This document shows positions 30,700-40,967 of a stretch of 64,000 nucleotides of DNA, in pieces. Each line of letters starts with the position of its first letter. Position 1 is the stretch's first letter. The position numbers were made by a program, and so were the translations under genes. The notes below the pieces were generated by a model. That model ran no database searches and was not told where the DNA came from. It saw nothing but the letters and a program-made list of their open reading frames with translations. This stretch comes from Syntrophotalea carbinolica DSM 2380 (GTDB lineage Bacteria > Desulfobacterota > Desulfuromonadia > Desulfuromonadales > Syntrophotaleaceae), in contig NC_007498.2 of NCBI RefSeq assembly GCF_000012885.1, forward strand, positions 1,426,001-1,490,000, given 5' to 3'.

Positions 30700-32403
30700 A
30701 TGGGCAAGGCAGCTAGTTATTACCACTGTGGTGGTCTGGAGCCCCTTAAAGGGGAAACCATTCCGGAGCATTTTAACCGGATCGCAAGACACTGTGCTGA
30801 CAGAGAGGCCATCGTTTCACGCCATCAGGGACAACGGATGACCTATGCCCAACTTGCAGGAGCGTCCGACCGTCTGGCGAGGGGGCTGCTCGGCATGGGG
30901 TATGGGCGCGGCGACCGTATCGGTGTGTGGGCGACCAACAGCATCGAATGGTTGCTGCTGCAGTTGGCCACGGCGCGCATCGGGGTTGCTCTGGTAGCCA
31001 TCAATCCCGGCTACCGGCGGCAGGAAATCGCCTATGCTCTGCAACACTCGGAGGTGCACGGGGTTTTCTTCATCCCGGCTTTCCGATCGAGCGACTATGT
31101 GGAGATACTCGGCAGTATCATTCCTGGGCTGCATGAGGGCGGAACGGAACTCAGCCATCCGGAATTCCCTCATCTGCGACAGGTGGTTCTTTTCGATCCG
31201 CAAAATGCCGAAGCGACCCGTAAGGTGTTGCCGGGCCTGACAGTTTGGCAGGAGGTGCTGGCGGCAGGGGAGGGCGTGACGCGGCAGGATCTCGAAGCCG
31301 CCACCGCTGCCCTCGATCGGGACGATACCATTGCCCTGCTGTATACCTCCGGTTCCATGGGATCACCGAAAACCGCCGTTCTTTCCCACCATAACATCCT
31401 CAACAACGCCTGGTTTACCGCCCGGCGCATGGCTTTTACCGAAACGGACAGACTGTGCGCCCCGGTGCCTTTCTATCACTGTTTCGGCATGGTACTGGCC
31501 AATCTGGTCTGCATGGCGGTCGGGGCATGTGTGGTGTTGCCCCAGGAGTATTTCGATCCCCTGGCGACCTTGCAGGCGATCGAGGCCGAAGCTTGCACAA
31601 CCCTTTACGGTGTGCCGACCATGTTTCTGTCGCAGGTGGAGCATCCACAGCGTGACAGCTTCGATCTGACCAGTTTACGCACCGGCATTATGGGGGGCGC
31701 ACCGTGTCCGCCGGCGCTGGTACGACGGGTCATGGACGAGCTGCATTGCCCCGAAATCCTTATCGGCTACGGTATGACCGAAGCCTCGCCTTTAACCCAT
31801 TTGACGGCGCCGGAAGATCCTTTGCCGATCCGTTTGGAAACGGTCGGTCGAAATCTGCCACACCAGGAGGTCAAGCTCATCGATCCCGACAGCGGAGCCA
31901 CCGTCGCCATGGGCGAAGTCGGTGAGGTCTGCTTTCGCGGGTATCATGTCGCCAAGGGATATTATGGCGATCCCGAGGCCACGGCCCTGGGCATCGATGC
32001 CGATGGCTGGTTGCACTCCGGCGATCTCGGTACCATGGATGGCGACGGTTATGTGAAGATCACCGGACGGCGCAAGGAAATCATCATTCGCGGCGGCGAA
32101 AACATCTGTCCCTGGCAGATCGAACAACATCTGCTTCAGCATCCCAAGGTGGCCGAGGTGGCGGTATTCGGTTTGCCCGATGAATTCTACGGGGAGCAGA
32201 TCATGGCCTGGGTGCGGCTTGAAAGCGGACAGCAGGCCGACGAGGAAGAGCTAAGGGATTTTTGCAAAGCCGGTCTGGCCCATTTCAAGGTGCCCCGGTA
32301 TCTCTGGATCGTGGATGAATTTCCCAAAACCGGCAGCGGCAAGCTGCACAAGCCGCAAATGCGGGAATTGTCGCTGCAAAGGTTGAAAGGCGATAAGAAT
32401 TGA
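30700..32403 (+). CDS. Acyl-CoA synthetase (AMP-forming, FadD-like)
   Basis: The enzyme activates a carboxylic acid with ATP and CoA. ATG 30700 is chosen because GGGGAGG sits just upstream; TTG 30619 would add 27 residues through the hairpin. The 567-residue product shows the P-loop-like LLYTSGSMGSPKTAVLSHHN, PFYHCFGMV, the adenylate motif LIGYGMTEASPLTH, GYVKITGRRKEIIIRGGENICP, and catalytic Lys near the end (KTGSGKLHKPQMRE). It resembles medium/short-chain ligases related to fatty acyl-CoA synthetases. It is probably co-transcribed with the oxidoreductase, which makes or uses acyl-CoA. Confidence 0.88.
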   Translation: MGKAASYYHCGGLEPLKGETIPEHFNRIARHCADREAIVSRHQGQRMTYAQLAGASDRLARGLLGMGYGRGDRIGVWATNSIEWLLLQLATARIGVALVAINPGYRRQEIAYALQHSEVHGVFFIPAFRSSDYVEILGSIIPGLHEGGTELSHPEFPHLRQVVLFDPQNAEATRKVLPGLTVWQEVLAAGEGVTRQDLEAATAALDRDDTIALLYTSGSMGSPKTAVLSHHNILNNAWFTARRMAFTETDRLCAPVPFYHCFGMVLANLVCMAVGACVVLPQEYFDPLATLQAIEAEACTTLYGVPTMFLSQVEHPQRDSFDLTSLRTGIMGGAPCPPALVRRVMDELHCPEILIGYGMTEASPLTHLTAPEDPLPIRLETVGRNLPHQEVKLIDPDSGATVAMGEVGEVCFRGYHVAKGYYGDPEATALGIDADGWLHSGDLGTMDGDGYVKITGRRKEIIIRGGENICPWQIEQHLLQHPKVAEVAVFGLPDEFYGEQIMAWVRLESGQQADEEELRDFCKAGLAHFKVPRYLWIVDEFPKTGSGKLHKPQMRELSLQRLKGDKN

Positions 32404-32438
32404 GGTGATCACTGCAGGTTGCAGGGGTGTTATGACAG

Positions 32439-32463
32439 GGGGCCTTCGCTTGGCGAAGGCCCC
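32439..32463 (+). terminator. Terminator after the acyl-CoA ligase
   Basis: GGGGCCTTCGC and GCGAAGGCCCC form a perfect 11-bp stem with a 3-base loop. Only a short T-run (GATTTTA) follows after a few bases. It likely ends the plus-strand dehydrogenase/oxidoreductase/ligase operon and lies close to the convergent gene's end. Confidence 0.7.
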
Positions 32464-32550
32464 TGCTGATTTTAGCGGTGGCAAGACTGTATCGGACAAT
32501 CGACAAATTGTCAGGTGTTATGTTTCAACGATCACAATCTTGCTGAACCC

Positions 32551-34224
32551 TTAAATCCTGTCATCGTCCTTTTCACGGATTTCGACCCTGCGGATTTTGC
32601 CGCTGATGGTTTTGGGCAACTCCGGCACGAATTCGATGATGCGTGGATATTTGTAAGGCGCTGTGACATTTTTAACGTGATTCTGCAGTTTTTCCTTTAG
32701 CGTATCATCGGCTGTAAAATCTTTGGTCAGCACGATGGTCGCCTTGACCACCTGGCCACGGTCCGGATCCGGCACGCCGGTAATGGCGCATTCCATAACC
32801 GCCGGGTGTTCCATGAGAGCACTTTCGACTTCGAACGGTCCGATGCGGTAGCCGCTGCTTTTGATGACATCGTCGGCACGGCCGACGAACCAGTAATAAC
32901 CATCTTCGTCCCGCCAGGCCATATCACCGGTGTGATAGTAACCGTCGTACCAGACCTCGGCAGTTTTGTCTTCATCGCGGAAGTAACCGGGAAACAGGCC
33001 AAGAGGCCGTCCGGACTTGGTGTTGATGACGATTTCGCCTTCTTCACCTACGTCGCAGGGGCGCCCTTCGGCGTTGAGCAGATCGATATCGTAAAGCGGG
33101 CAAGGTTTGCCCATGGAACCAGGTTTGGGTTCCATCCAGGGCCAGGTGGCGATGGTGACCACCAGTTCGGTCTGCCCGTAGGCCTCCATGAGTTTGAGTC
33201 CGGTGTATTTAAGGAACCGTTCGTACACTTCAGGGTTCAGGGGCTCGCCCGCCACGACGCAATATTTCAGCCCGGAAAAATCGTACTGGGAGAGATCTTC
33301 CTTGATGAGGAAACGGTAGATGGTCGGCGGTGCGCAGAAGGTGGTCACGCCGTAGCGGGCCGCCATGGCCGCCATCGATGCGGCGTTGAATTTATCGTAG
33401 TCATAGACGAACACGGCGCTGCCGCACAGCCATTGGCCGTAGATCTTGCCCCACACCACCTTGGCCCAGCCCGTGTCGGCCACCGTGTAATGCAGGCCGT
33501 CATCCATGTTGTTCTGCCAGTATTTGGCGGTAAGGATATGTCCCAGGGGATAGATCATGTCGTGGTGGATCAGTTTGGGATAGCCGGTGGTGCCGGAGGA
33601 AAAATAGGCCAGGCAGGTATCGTCGTTGCAGGTGTTTTCATTTCCTTCCGGACGCACGAAGTCCGCAGAAGCCTTTTCCAGTTCGCTCTTGAAATCAAGC
33701 CATCCGTCCCGCGGTTCCCCCAGTATCAGCTTGTGCCGGATTCTGTCGCCGGTCTGACGTTGGCCTTCCTCGATATGCTCGACAAGCCCGTCGTCGGCCA
33801 CACTCACGATCATGGGGATGGAAGCGACCTCCACGCGGTACTTGATATCCTTGGAGGTGAGCATATGGGTGGCCGGAGTGGCGATGGCGCCGATCTTGTG
33901 CAGCCCCAGTAGGCAGAACCAGAATTCGTAGCGACCTTTGAGGATCAGCATGACATGGTCGCCTTTTTTGATGCCGTAGCTGCGGAACAGGTTGGCGGCT
34001 TTGTCGCTGTAGTGCTTCAGGTCGCCGAAGGTGAAGGTCCGGTCGTTGCCGTGGTCATCGCACCATACCAGCGCGCGCTTCTCCGGCTGCTCGGCGGCAT
34101 AAACGTCGACCACATCGTAGGCGAAGTTGAAATTATCCGGAATCTTGATGTTCAGATGGGACTTGAAATCTTTGTAGGAGTTAAATTCGGTCCGGTTGAC
34201 GAACCGGTCCAGAAGACAAGACAT
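32551..34224 (-). CDS. Acyl-CoA synthetase (AMP-forming, medium-chain/benzoate-CoA ligase-like)
   Basis: This second ligase of 557 residues belongs to a different branch from the plus-strand one. It shows the Acs/BCL-type N-terminus with [23 protein letters not shown], the phosphate loop [72 protein letters not shown], and the catalytic Lys in [22 protein letters not shown] precedes the start. The substrate acid is unknown. The XRE-cupin gene just upstream on the same strand is likely its regulator. Confidence 0.9.
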   Translation of the reverse strand: MSCLLDRFVNRTEFNSYKDFKSHLNIKIPDNFNFAYDVVDVYAAEQPEKRALVWCDDHGNDRTFTFGDLKHYSDKAANLFRSYGIKKGDHVMLILKGRYEFWFCLLGLHKIGAIATPATHMLTSKDIKYRVEVASIPMIVSVADDGLVEHIEEGQRQTGDRIRHKLILGEPRDGWLDFKSELEKASADFVRPEGNENTCNDDTCLAYFSSGTTGYPKLIHHDMIYPLGHILTAKYWQNNMDDGLHYTVADTGWAKVVWGKIYGQWLCGSAVFVYDYDKFNAASMAAMAARYGVTTFCAPPTIYRFLIKEDLSQYDFSGLKYCVVAGEPLNPEVYERFLKYTGLKLMEAYGQTELVVTIATWPWMEPKPGSMGKPCPLYDIDLLNAEGRPCDVGEEGEIVINTKSGRPLGLFPGYFRDEDKTAEVWYDGYYHTGDMAWRDEDGYYWFVGRADDVIKSSGYRIGPFEVESALMEHPAVMECAITGVPDPDRGQVVKATIVLTKDFTADDTLKEKLQNHVKNVTAPYKYPRIIEFVPELPKTISGKIRRVEIREKDDDRI

Positions 34225-34295
34225 GGTTCCTCCTCAAAACAGCATGGCGCGCGGTACGCCGGTAGAGACGCAAAGCAAAAGGCTCCGCATCCAAA

Positions 34296-34850
34296 TCACA
34301 GGATGATGGCCAGAAATTTTGCCGGGCGACCATCGAGAGCCTCCATGGCATGTTCGTAGTTGGCATCGAAATAGATGGAATCGCCTTCCTCGAGTTCGAT
34401 TTCATTGTTGTGAATATAGATTTTGAGCCGGCCCTCCAAAAGGAAATTGAATTCCTGACCGGGGTGGGCGTTTCGCTGTGGAGCATCGCCCTGCGGCCGC
34501 GGATCGACGCTGACCAGAAAAGGTTCGGCTTTTTTATGAATAAAATTGGCCGCGAGATTCTGGTAGCTGTACTGTTTGCGACGCTCCACCGCGACCCCTT
34601 TGTCTTTGCGGGTTACGGTGAAGATGTGCATGCGCGGCATGTCGCCCGTCAAAAGCAGGCCCATGTCGACTTTCAGGTCGGTGGCGATTTTATACAGGAT
34701 GCTGGCGGGGATATCCTCACTGCCGTTTTCGTAGCGTTGGTAGGTGAGAATGGGAAGGTTGAGACTATCCGCCATCTGCTCTACGGATATCTCGGACAGT
34801 TCGCGCAATTCACGTACGCGGGAAGCGATTTCGCGGATTTTCTGCTGCAT
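34296..34850 (-). CDS. XRE-family regulator with C-terminal cupin domain
   Basis: This is a 184-residue predicted transcription factor. The helix-turn-helix is at about 5-62 ([32 protein letters not shown]). The C-terminal cupin barrel (about 105-182) has [30 protein letters not shown] and [16 protein letters not shown], and probably binds a small ligand. It lies about 70 bases upstream of the ligase gene and on the same strand, an arrangement that suggests a ligand-responsive switch for ligase expression. AAGGGAGCC precedes the start. Confidence 0.9.
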   Translation of the reverse strand: MQQKIREIASRVRELRELSEISVEQMADSLNLPILTYQRYENGSEDIPASILYKIATDLKVDMGLLLTGDMPRMHIFTVTRKDKGVAVERRKQYSYQNLAANFIHKKAEPFLVSVDPRPQGDAPQRNAHPGQEFNFLLEGRLKIYIHNNEIELEEGDSIYFDANYEHAMEALDGRPAKFLAIIL

Positions 34851-34976
34851 GCTCGGCTCCCTTCCGGTTGATGGGGTGTGAGTAAGGGGTTGGGGATAGA
34901 TTGTCTCGGGCGCATAAGCCCTTGTTATGATAGGGGGAATAAAGTCTAAAGGAAAGAGTTAATTGGCTTTTATTCG

Positions 34977-35034
34977 CTAAAAAGAAACGGGCCATTTTTA
35001 CTCGATGGCATGCATGGGTAAAGCCGGCCCGTTT
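34977..35034 (-). terminator. Terminator downstream of trpB
   Basis: Read on the minus strand, AAACGGGCC and GGCCCGTTT form a 9-bp stem followed by CTTTTT. The loop is long (32 bases) and may fold further. It separates trpB from the XRE-cupin gene. Confidence 0.6.
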
Positions 35035-35066
35035 TTGAAAATTGGAACCTTTGTCCGGGGTAAAAA

Positions 35067-36287
<1,221 letters not shown>

Positions 36288-36319
36288 GTTGCACTCCATA
36301 AAATAAAGATGAATAATCC

Positions 36320-36339
36320 GCTCCGATTTTATACGGAGC
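36320..36339 (-). promoter_or_regulatory. Perfect 6-bp inverted repeat in the trpB leader
   Basis: GCTCCG and CGGAGC flank an 8-base AT spacer 32 bases before the trpB ATG. It could be an RNA hairpin or a protein-binding site controlling the orphan trpB. There is no leader peptide with Trp codons that I can see, and no T-run. Confidence 0.3.
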
Positions 36340-36498
36340 CTCCCGGTCGAAGATGTCATTGTCCGTGCATGGAATCATGACACAGATACAATGGCTATTT
36401 CATAAAACTTGTCCTGTGCGGAATGAAACAGTTTCTCTGAAACCTATCGAAAGCCGGAGTAAAATTCAATCGCAAATTGTCTCCGTAGTGGTGAAAAA

Positions 36499-37431
36499 CT
36501 AGCGTCTGTCGGGAAGGCCGGCAGCGGGATTCAGCAAAGCGGGGAGGTTGTAGATAATAATGGCAATGGAGATACATCCCATTCCTCCCAGGGACCAGAC
36601 GGTAGGATATTCCTCCGGCAGGAGTATCCAGCTAAGGATGGCGCCGCAGACGGGGATCAGGAATTTCCAGAGATTGAGTTCCGATACCTTGACGGAAGGT
36701 TTACGCAGCAGCTTGAACCAGATGGAAAAGGCCGACGCCGAGAGAAACGATAACCATATGAGTGCCGCCCAGAAGGACGGCGGATTGGTCAAGGATATGG
36801 GTTCTTCGAAGGGTATGGAGAGTAGCCAGAGACCGAGTCCGCCGATAAAGATTTGTGCGGAGTTTAAAAATACCGGTTCCAGAGCGCTTCCGTGGCGGGA
36901 GACGAAAATGTTTCCCAGGGCACCGGCAGCATTGGCCAACAGCAAAACACCGATGCCGATCAGTTCCGACAAGCCGGCGGGGGATGTCCAGGGTTGACGG
37001 CTTAAGCTTAATATGGCTATCCCGATGAGTCCCAGCAGGAGACTGACGGTTTTGATCGGCGTCATGCGGTCCCCAGGCATAAGATAGTGTGCCAAAACCG
37101 CCGAAACCAGTGGTGACGCGCCGATGACCATGGCAGCCAGGGCACCGGGAACCAGGGTCAAGCCCAAGTAAAAGAGTCCGTACAGGGCGAAGGTCTGGAA
37201 AAAAGCGACCTTGAGAATTAACCCGCCGTTACCTAAAACGGTCGCCGGGCGGGGGCGCCGGGACCACCACAGAGGGACGAGGAGCAGACCGGAAAGCACA
37301 AAACGTGATCCGGCGAAGGCCAGCGGACCGCAGTACTGCAAGCCGGTTTTAACACCGACGAAGGCCGTCGACCATAACAGACAGGCAATGATGGCCAAGA
37401 GCGGGATGCTGGACAGGGGGTGATCCTTCAA
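36499..37431 (-). CDS. EamA-family (DMT superfamily) transporter
   Basis: This is an integral inner-membrane protein of 310 residues with about ten hydrophobic helices in two EamA repeats (about 10-140 and 160-290). The N-terminal repeat has the typical ALLWSTAFVGVKTGL start and the FAGSRFVLSGLLL segment. Members export amino acids or metabolites; the substrate is unknown. The start is TTG with GGAGA upstream. It lies about 210 bases upstream of trpB on the same strand, so a link to amino-acid export is possible but unproven. Confidence 0.88.
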   Translation of the reverse strand: MKDHPLSSIPLLAIIACLLWSTAFVGVKTGLQYCGPLAFAGSRFVLSGLLLVPLWWSRRPRPATVLGNGGLILKVAFFQTFALYGLFYLGLTLVPGALAAMVIGASPLVSAVLAHYLMPGDRMTPIKTVSLLLGLIGIAILSLSRQPWTSPAGLSELIGIGVLLLANAAGALGNIFVSRHGSALEPVFLNSAQIFIGGLGLWLLSIPFEEPISLTNPPSFWAALIWLSFLSASAFSIWFKLLRKPSVKVSELNLWKFLIPVCGAILSWILLPEEYPTVWSLGGMGCISIAIIIYNLPALLNPAAGLPDRR

Positions 37432-37624
37432 TTCATGTCTCCATGGCAGGGGGCTTGCCTATTTTGGATGAAGAGCCTGCATCCTGCAAGGGGGTATTCT
37501 TTTAGCCCAGGCCGGAGCGTTATATCGATGCTGAATATCGACAGACTCTAAGTCGATCGGTTATCCCAGAGCATGCGGAGAATGCAAGGGTCAAGGAAGA
37601 CCAACATTCAATGATGCGTGCATG

Positions 37625-37652
37625 AAAAAAGCCCCCCGCTTGCGCGGGGGGC
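37625..37652 (-). terminator. Strong intrinsic terminator of the aldehyde dehydrogenase gene
   Basis: GCCCCCCGC and GCGGGGGGC form a 9-bp stem with a 4-base loop; on the minus strand it is followed directly by TTTTTT. It lies about 60 bases after the dehydrogenase stop, so the gene ends as its own transcription unit. Confidence 0.9.
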
Positions 37653-37710
37653 TTGCTTACCGGAGGATTAGGTATGGTTGGTTAATTCCCTGGTAAGTTT
37701 CTGGTGCAAC

Positions 37711-39051
37711 TTAGCCCTGTACAACACGGCGGGCAGCGCGCTTGATGTTGACCAGGTTGCGGAAGCTGACGTTGTCCGAGGTGATGTTGTTACCCTGAGG
37801 GCCGCAACCGAGGGTCAGCGACGGGATCATGACGTTGAACAGACCGCCGATGGCGCCGTGGCTGGTGGGCGAGTTGAAGGTAACGCGGTTGGCATCGACA
37901 CGGCTGGCGAACTCGATGCAAAGAGCGTCGTCGGCAGAGTGGATACCAGCGGTGTGGCCTTTGCCGCCTTTTTTGAGCAGTTCGGCGCAACGCTCGATGG
38001 CTGCGTCTTTACCGTCGACGATCATGTAGCCGAGAGAGGGGCTGAGTTTTTCGCGGCTCATGGGCTCTTCGTCCTGGGTGCCTTTGAGGGGGCCGACGAT
38101 CAGAGCTTCGGTGCTCTCGGGTACGGAGAAACCGGCCATTTCGGCGATTTTGTAAGGAGGCTGGCCAACGACCTTGCCGGAAACAACGTAGCAGTCGCCG
38201 AAGTAGAGTTTTTCCAGCTTGGCTTTTTCTTCATCATTACAGATGTAAGCGCCGAGTTCCTTCAGTTTAGCAATGGCTTTTTCAGCGGTTTCGGCGTTGT
38301 CGAAAATCAGGTTCTGCTCGGAAGCGCAGACCACGCCGTGGTCGAAGTTTTTGGACAGCAGAGTGTCAGCCATAGCCTGGTCGATGTCAGCATCGGCGGC
38401 AACATATACAGGGCAGCCGCCGGCGCCAACGCCGAAAGCGGGATTGCCGGAGCTGTAAGCGGCTTTAACCATGGCGCCGCCACCGGTAGCCAGGATAACG
38501 GCTACGCCGGGGTTGGTCATCAGAGCGTTGGTAGCTTCGATGGAAGGCTCGGCAATGTACTGGATGCAGTCCTTGGGAGCACCGGCAGCCATAGCGGCTT
38601 TGAGAGCCATTTCGGCGGTCTTGGCGCAGCACTTCTGGGCGCGGGGGTGGAAGCCGAGGATGATAACGTTACGGCCTTTAAGAGCGGAGAGGATCTTGAA
38701 GGATACGGTCGAAGTGGGGTTGGTGGTCGGAGTAACACCAGCAACGATGCCGTAAGGCTCGGCGATCTCGATGATGTCGTTTTCGTCCTTGACGACACCA
38801 ACGGTCTTGACGTCCTTCATGTCTTCCCAGATCACGGTGGAACCGAAATGGTTCTTGATGACCTTGTCTTCGTATTTACCGAGGCGGGTTTCTTCAACGG
38901 CATCTTTGGCCAGGTCTTCTTTATTGGCTTCGATGACTTCGGCAATGGCTTTGCAGATAGCGTCGGTCTGTTCCTGGTTGAGCTTTTTCATCTCCTCCAG
39001 AGCGACCTGAGCTTTTTCTACCATCTGGTCAATGACTTGCTTTGCGTCCAT
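37711..39051 (-). CDS. Acylating aldehyde dehydrogenase (acetaldehyde dehydrogenase type)
   Basis: The enzyme converts an aldehyde, NAD and CoA to acyl-CoA and NADH. ATG 39051 preceded by AGGAGG gives 446 residues. The sequence resembles the aldehyde domain of AdhE and EutE/PduP: YGIVAGVTPTTNPTSTV, the catalytic Cys in DHGVVCASEQ, LSPSLGYMIV and the C-terminal GALGG-like HGAIGGLFN. There is no N-terminal microcompartment targeting peptide and no shell gene nearby. Codon use is strongly biased and the ribosome site is ideal, so high expression is inferred. It would suit ethanol, acetaldehyde or acetoin fermentation. Confidence 0.92.
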   Translation of the reverse strand: MDAKQVIDQMVEKAQVALEEMKKLNQEQTDAICKAIAEVIEANKEDLAKDAVEETRLGKYEDKVIKNHFGSTVIWEDMKDVKTVGVVKDENDIIEIAEPYGIVAGVTPTTNPTSTVSFKILSALKGRNVIILGFHPRAQKCCAKTAEMALKAAMAAGAPKDCIQYIAEPSIEATNALMTNPGVAVILATGGGAMVKAAYSSGNPAFGVGAGGCPVYVAADADIDQAMADTLLSKNFDHGVVCASEQNLIFDNAETAEKAIAKLKELGAYICNDEEKAKLEKLYFGDCYVVSGKVVGQPPYKIAEMAGFSVPESTEALIVGPLKGTQDEEPMSREKLSPSLGYMIVDGKDAAIERCAELLKKGGKGHTAGIHSADDALCIEFASRVDANRVTFNSPTSHGAIGGLFNVMIPSLTLGCGPQGNNITSDNVSFRNLVNIKRAARRVVQG

Positions 39052-39242
39052 TGTGTTCCTCCTAGATGTGTTGGAATGACTACCTGAAACAGGCATCTTA
39101 ACTGCAGCCGGGCAGATTGGGCTGACTGTCCACTCATGATAAATCCTTGGATAAAGTGTGGCGCAGTGAGTCCGTATCTCCCGACCAATACCGATTACTC
39201 ACGAAATTCAAAAAGGCAATGTCAATCTTTATCGAATGCAAC

Positions 39243-39271
39243 CTTCTAGGAAGAAACGGCTTTAAAGTCAA
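39243..39271 (-). promoter_or_regulatory. Possible sigma-70 promoter of the aldehyde dehydrogenase
   Basis: On the minus strand TTGACT and TAGAAG are separated by 17 bases, about 190 bases before the start codon. The -10 matches at 4 of 6 positions. A second TTGACA lies further downstream without a good partner. Confidence 0.35.
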
Positions 39272-39586
39272 GACAAAAAGGTGAAAAAATACCTTAAAGC
39301 GAAACTTGGAGCATTCATTGAAACACACGCAATACCCCGTAAAACAAGGGTAAAACAATGGTTGATTACCGCGTTTAAAAGGTTTTGGGGTTGTCTCGTT
39401 TTTATATGAGTGCAAAAAATCGTATACAACGATTATGAAAATAGTAGATTTTTAATTTTTTTGGTCGAATAATATCCATCGTCATCCCTGTATTCTGTGT
39501 TGTTAATTCTTCAGCAATTTGGTGTTAAGTTGCCGATTTCGCGTATGACTGTGCTAATGAACAGTGGGTGTGTTCGCAACAACACC

Positions 39587-39615
39587 TTGCTCTGAACGCG
39601 GCAAGTCGCTATACT
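39587..39615 (+). promoter_or_regulatory. Putative sigma-70 promoter for prfB
   Basis: TTGCTC and TATACT are separated by exactly 17 bases, giving a leader of about 120 bases. In the leader, CCTCC (39620-39624) and TCCCT (39635-39639) can each pair with the single AGGGAGG at 39646-39652, so two alternative hairpins are possible. Confidence 0.55.
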
Positions 39616-39739
39616 CGCGCCTCCTTAACGGTAATCCCTTTAGCTAGGGAGGTTGTTTGTCCAAGGTGAAGTAATGTGATTTGCATTCGCTTGCATGTGC
39701 GTTGACTCTTTTGTCGAACGTATTCAAGGAGAACGAATA

Positions 39740-40835
39740 ATGTATCGTGAAGTTAATGAAATATTGGGTTCTCTCAAAAAGAAGCTCGATGAGCTGAGGA
39801 GGTATCTTTGACGTTGATGCCAAGGCCGAGCGAGTCGCTGAGCTAGAGGCTGAAATGTCTCGTCCCGGATTCTGGGAATCGGGAGATCAGGCTCAGGATA
39901 TTCTCAAGGAACGAACCGGTCTTGAGAAGCTGGTCACGTCTTTTCGTGAATCGCAGCAGGAATTGGAAGATCTGCAGCTTTTGGCAGACCTCGGCGCCGA
40001 AAGCGGTGATGAAGCCACGCTTGAAGAGATCTCCGCTTTGTTGCCGGATCTGCAGCGGCGGGTGGATAAAATGGAGTTTGCTCGCATGCTTTCCGGTGAG
40101 CACGATTCCTGTGACGCTATTTTCAGTATCAATGCCGGCGCCGGCGGTACGGAGGCTCAGGATTGGGCCGATATGCTGCTGCGTATGTATATGCGGTATT
40201 TTGAGAAAAAAGGTTTCAAGGCCGAACTGACCGATCATCAGCCCGGCGATGAGGCGGGGATCAAGGGTGCGACCCTTACTGTTTCCGGGGATTATGCCTA
40301 CGGCTGGTTGCGGGCCGAAATAGGGATTCATCGCCTGGTGAGAATTTCGCCCTTCGATTCGAATGCTCGTCGGCACACCTCCTTTTGCTCGGTATTTGTC
40401 TTTCCGGAATTGCCCGATGATGTTGAGGTCGATATCAACGAGAAGGACCTCAAGGTCGATACTTACCGATCCAGCGGTGCCGGCGGCCAGCATGTCAACA
40501 AGACCGATTCGGCCATTCGTATTACCCATGTTCCAAGCGGTATCGTTGTCGCGTGTCAGAATGAACGTTCTCAGCACAAGAACCGAGCTACAGCGATGAA
40601 GCAACTCAAGGCCCGGTTGTATGAACTTGAATTGCGGAAAAAAGAAGAGGAAGCATCTGCTATCGCCGGTGAAAAGATGGAGATCGGGTGGGGCAGTCAG
40701 ATTCGGTCTTACGTGCTGCATCCCTATCGGATGGTAAAGGATCATCGCACAAACTTTGAGTCCGGCAATGCTGATGCTGTGCTCGACGGTGATCTGGATG
40801 GTTTTATCGAGGCGTATCTCCTTTCGGCCAAGTAG
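39740..40835 (+). CDS. prfB: Peptide chain release factor 2, with programmed +1 frameshift
   Basis: RF2 recognises UGA and UAA stops. Translation starts at ATG 39740, runs 23 codons to CTT TGA (39806-39811), and must slip +1 to continue at GAC 39810, giving 364 residues in total. The slip signal is canonical: AGGAGG (39797-39802), TAT, CTT, TGA C. It lets RF2 control its own level through the in-frame UGA. The protein shows the RF2 anticodon-like tripeptide SPF (RISPFDSNARRHTSF) and the catalytic GGQ (GAGGQHVNKTDSA). A caller that ignores the shift would start falsely at ATG 39855. lysS follows, as in many bacteria. Confidence 0.97.
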
Positions 40836-40967
40836 CTTTTCAGCCGATCCTGCAGGAACGAATGCGCCTCTGAACCTACGGGAAAGACAGGCTTTATCCT
40901 TGACTTGCCGGAGGCCATTGTTTAAGGTGCCTTGTTTGACAAAATGCAAGGAAAAGGAAGGGAAAAC

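Larger units (their letters stand above)
39052..39739. other. Large AT-rich intergenic region, aldehyde dehydrogenase / prfB
   Basis: About 690 bases carry no convincing gene. The left half is probably the dehydrogenase leader and control region; it is rich in A/T tracts and contains a 6-bp inverted repeat AATCGT/ACGATT (39418-39434). The right part holds the prfB promoter and leader. No sigma-54 box (GG-N10-GC type) was found on either strand. Confidence 0.55.

Noticed and set aside
37678-39087. 469-codon open frame antisense to the aldehyde dehydrogenase
   Set aside because: The gene on the minus strand is clear by motif and ribosome site; the opposite frame is low-complexity Gly/Val/Phe-rich and is a shadow of biased codons.
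39797-39802. AGGAGG read as a ribosome site for a new gene
   Set aside because: It is the internal Shine-Dalgarno-like stimulator of the prfB frameshift, at the canonical distance from CTT TGA.
39855-40835. prfB starting at ATG 39855
   Set aside because: This is only the second part of the frameshifted gene; the upstream 0-frame and slip signal are intact.
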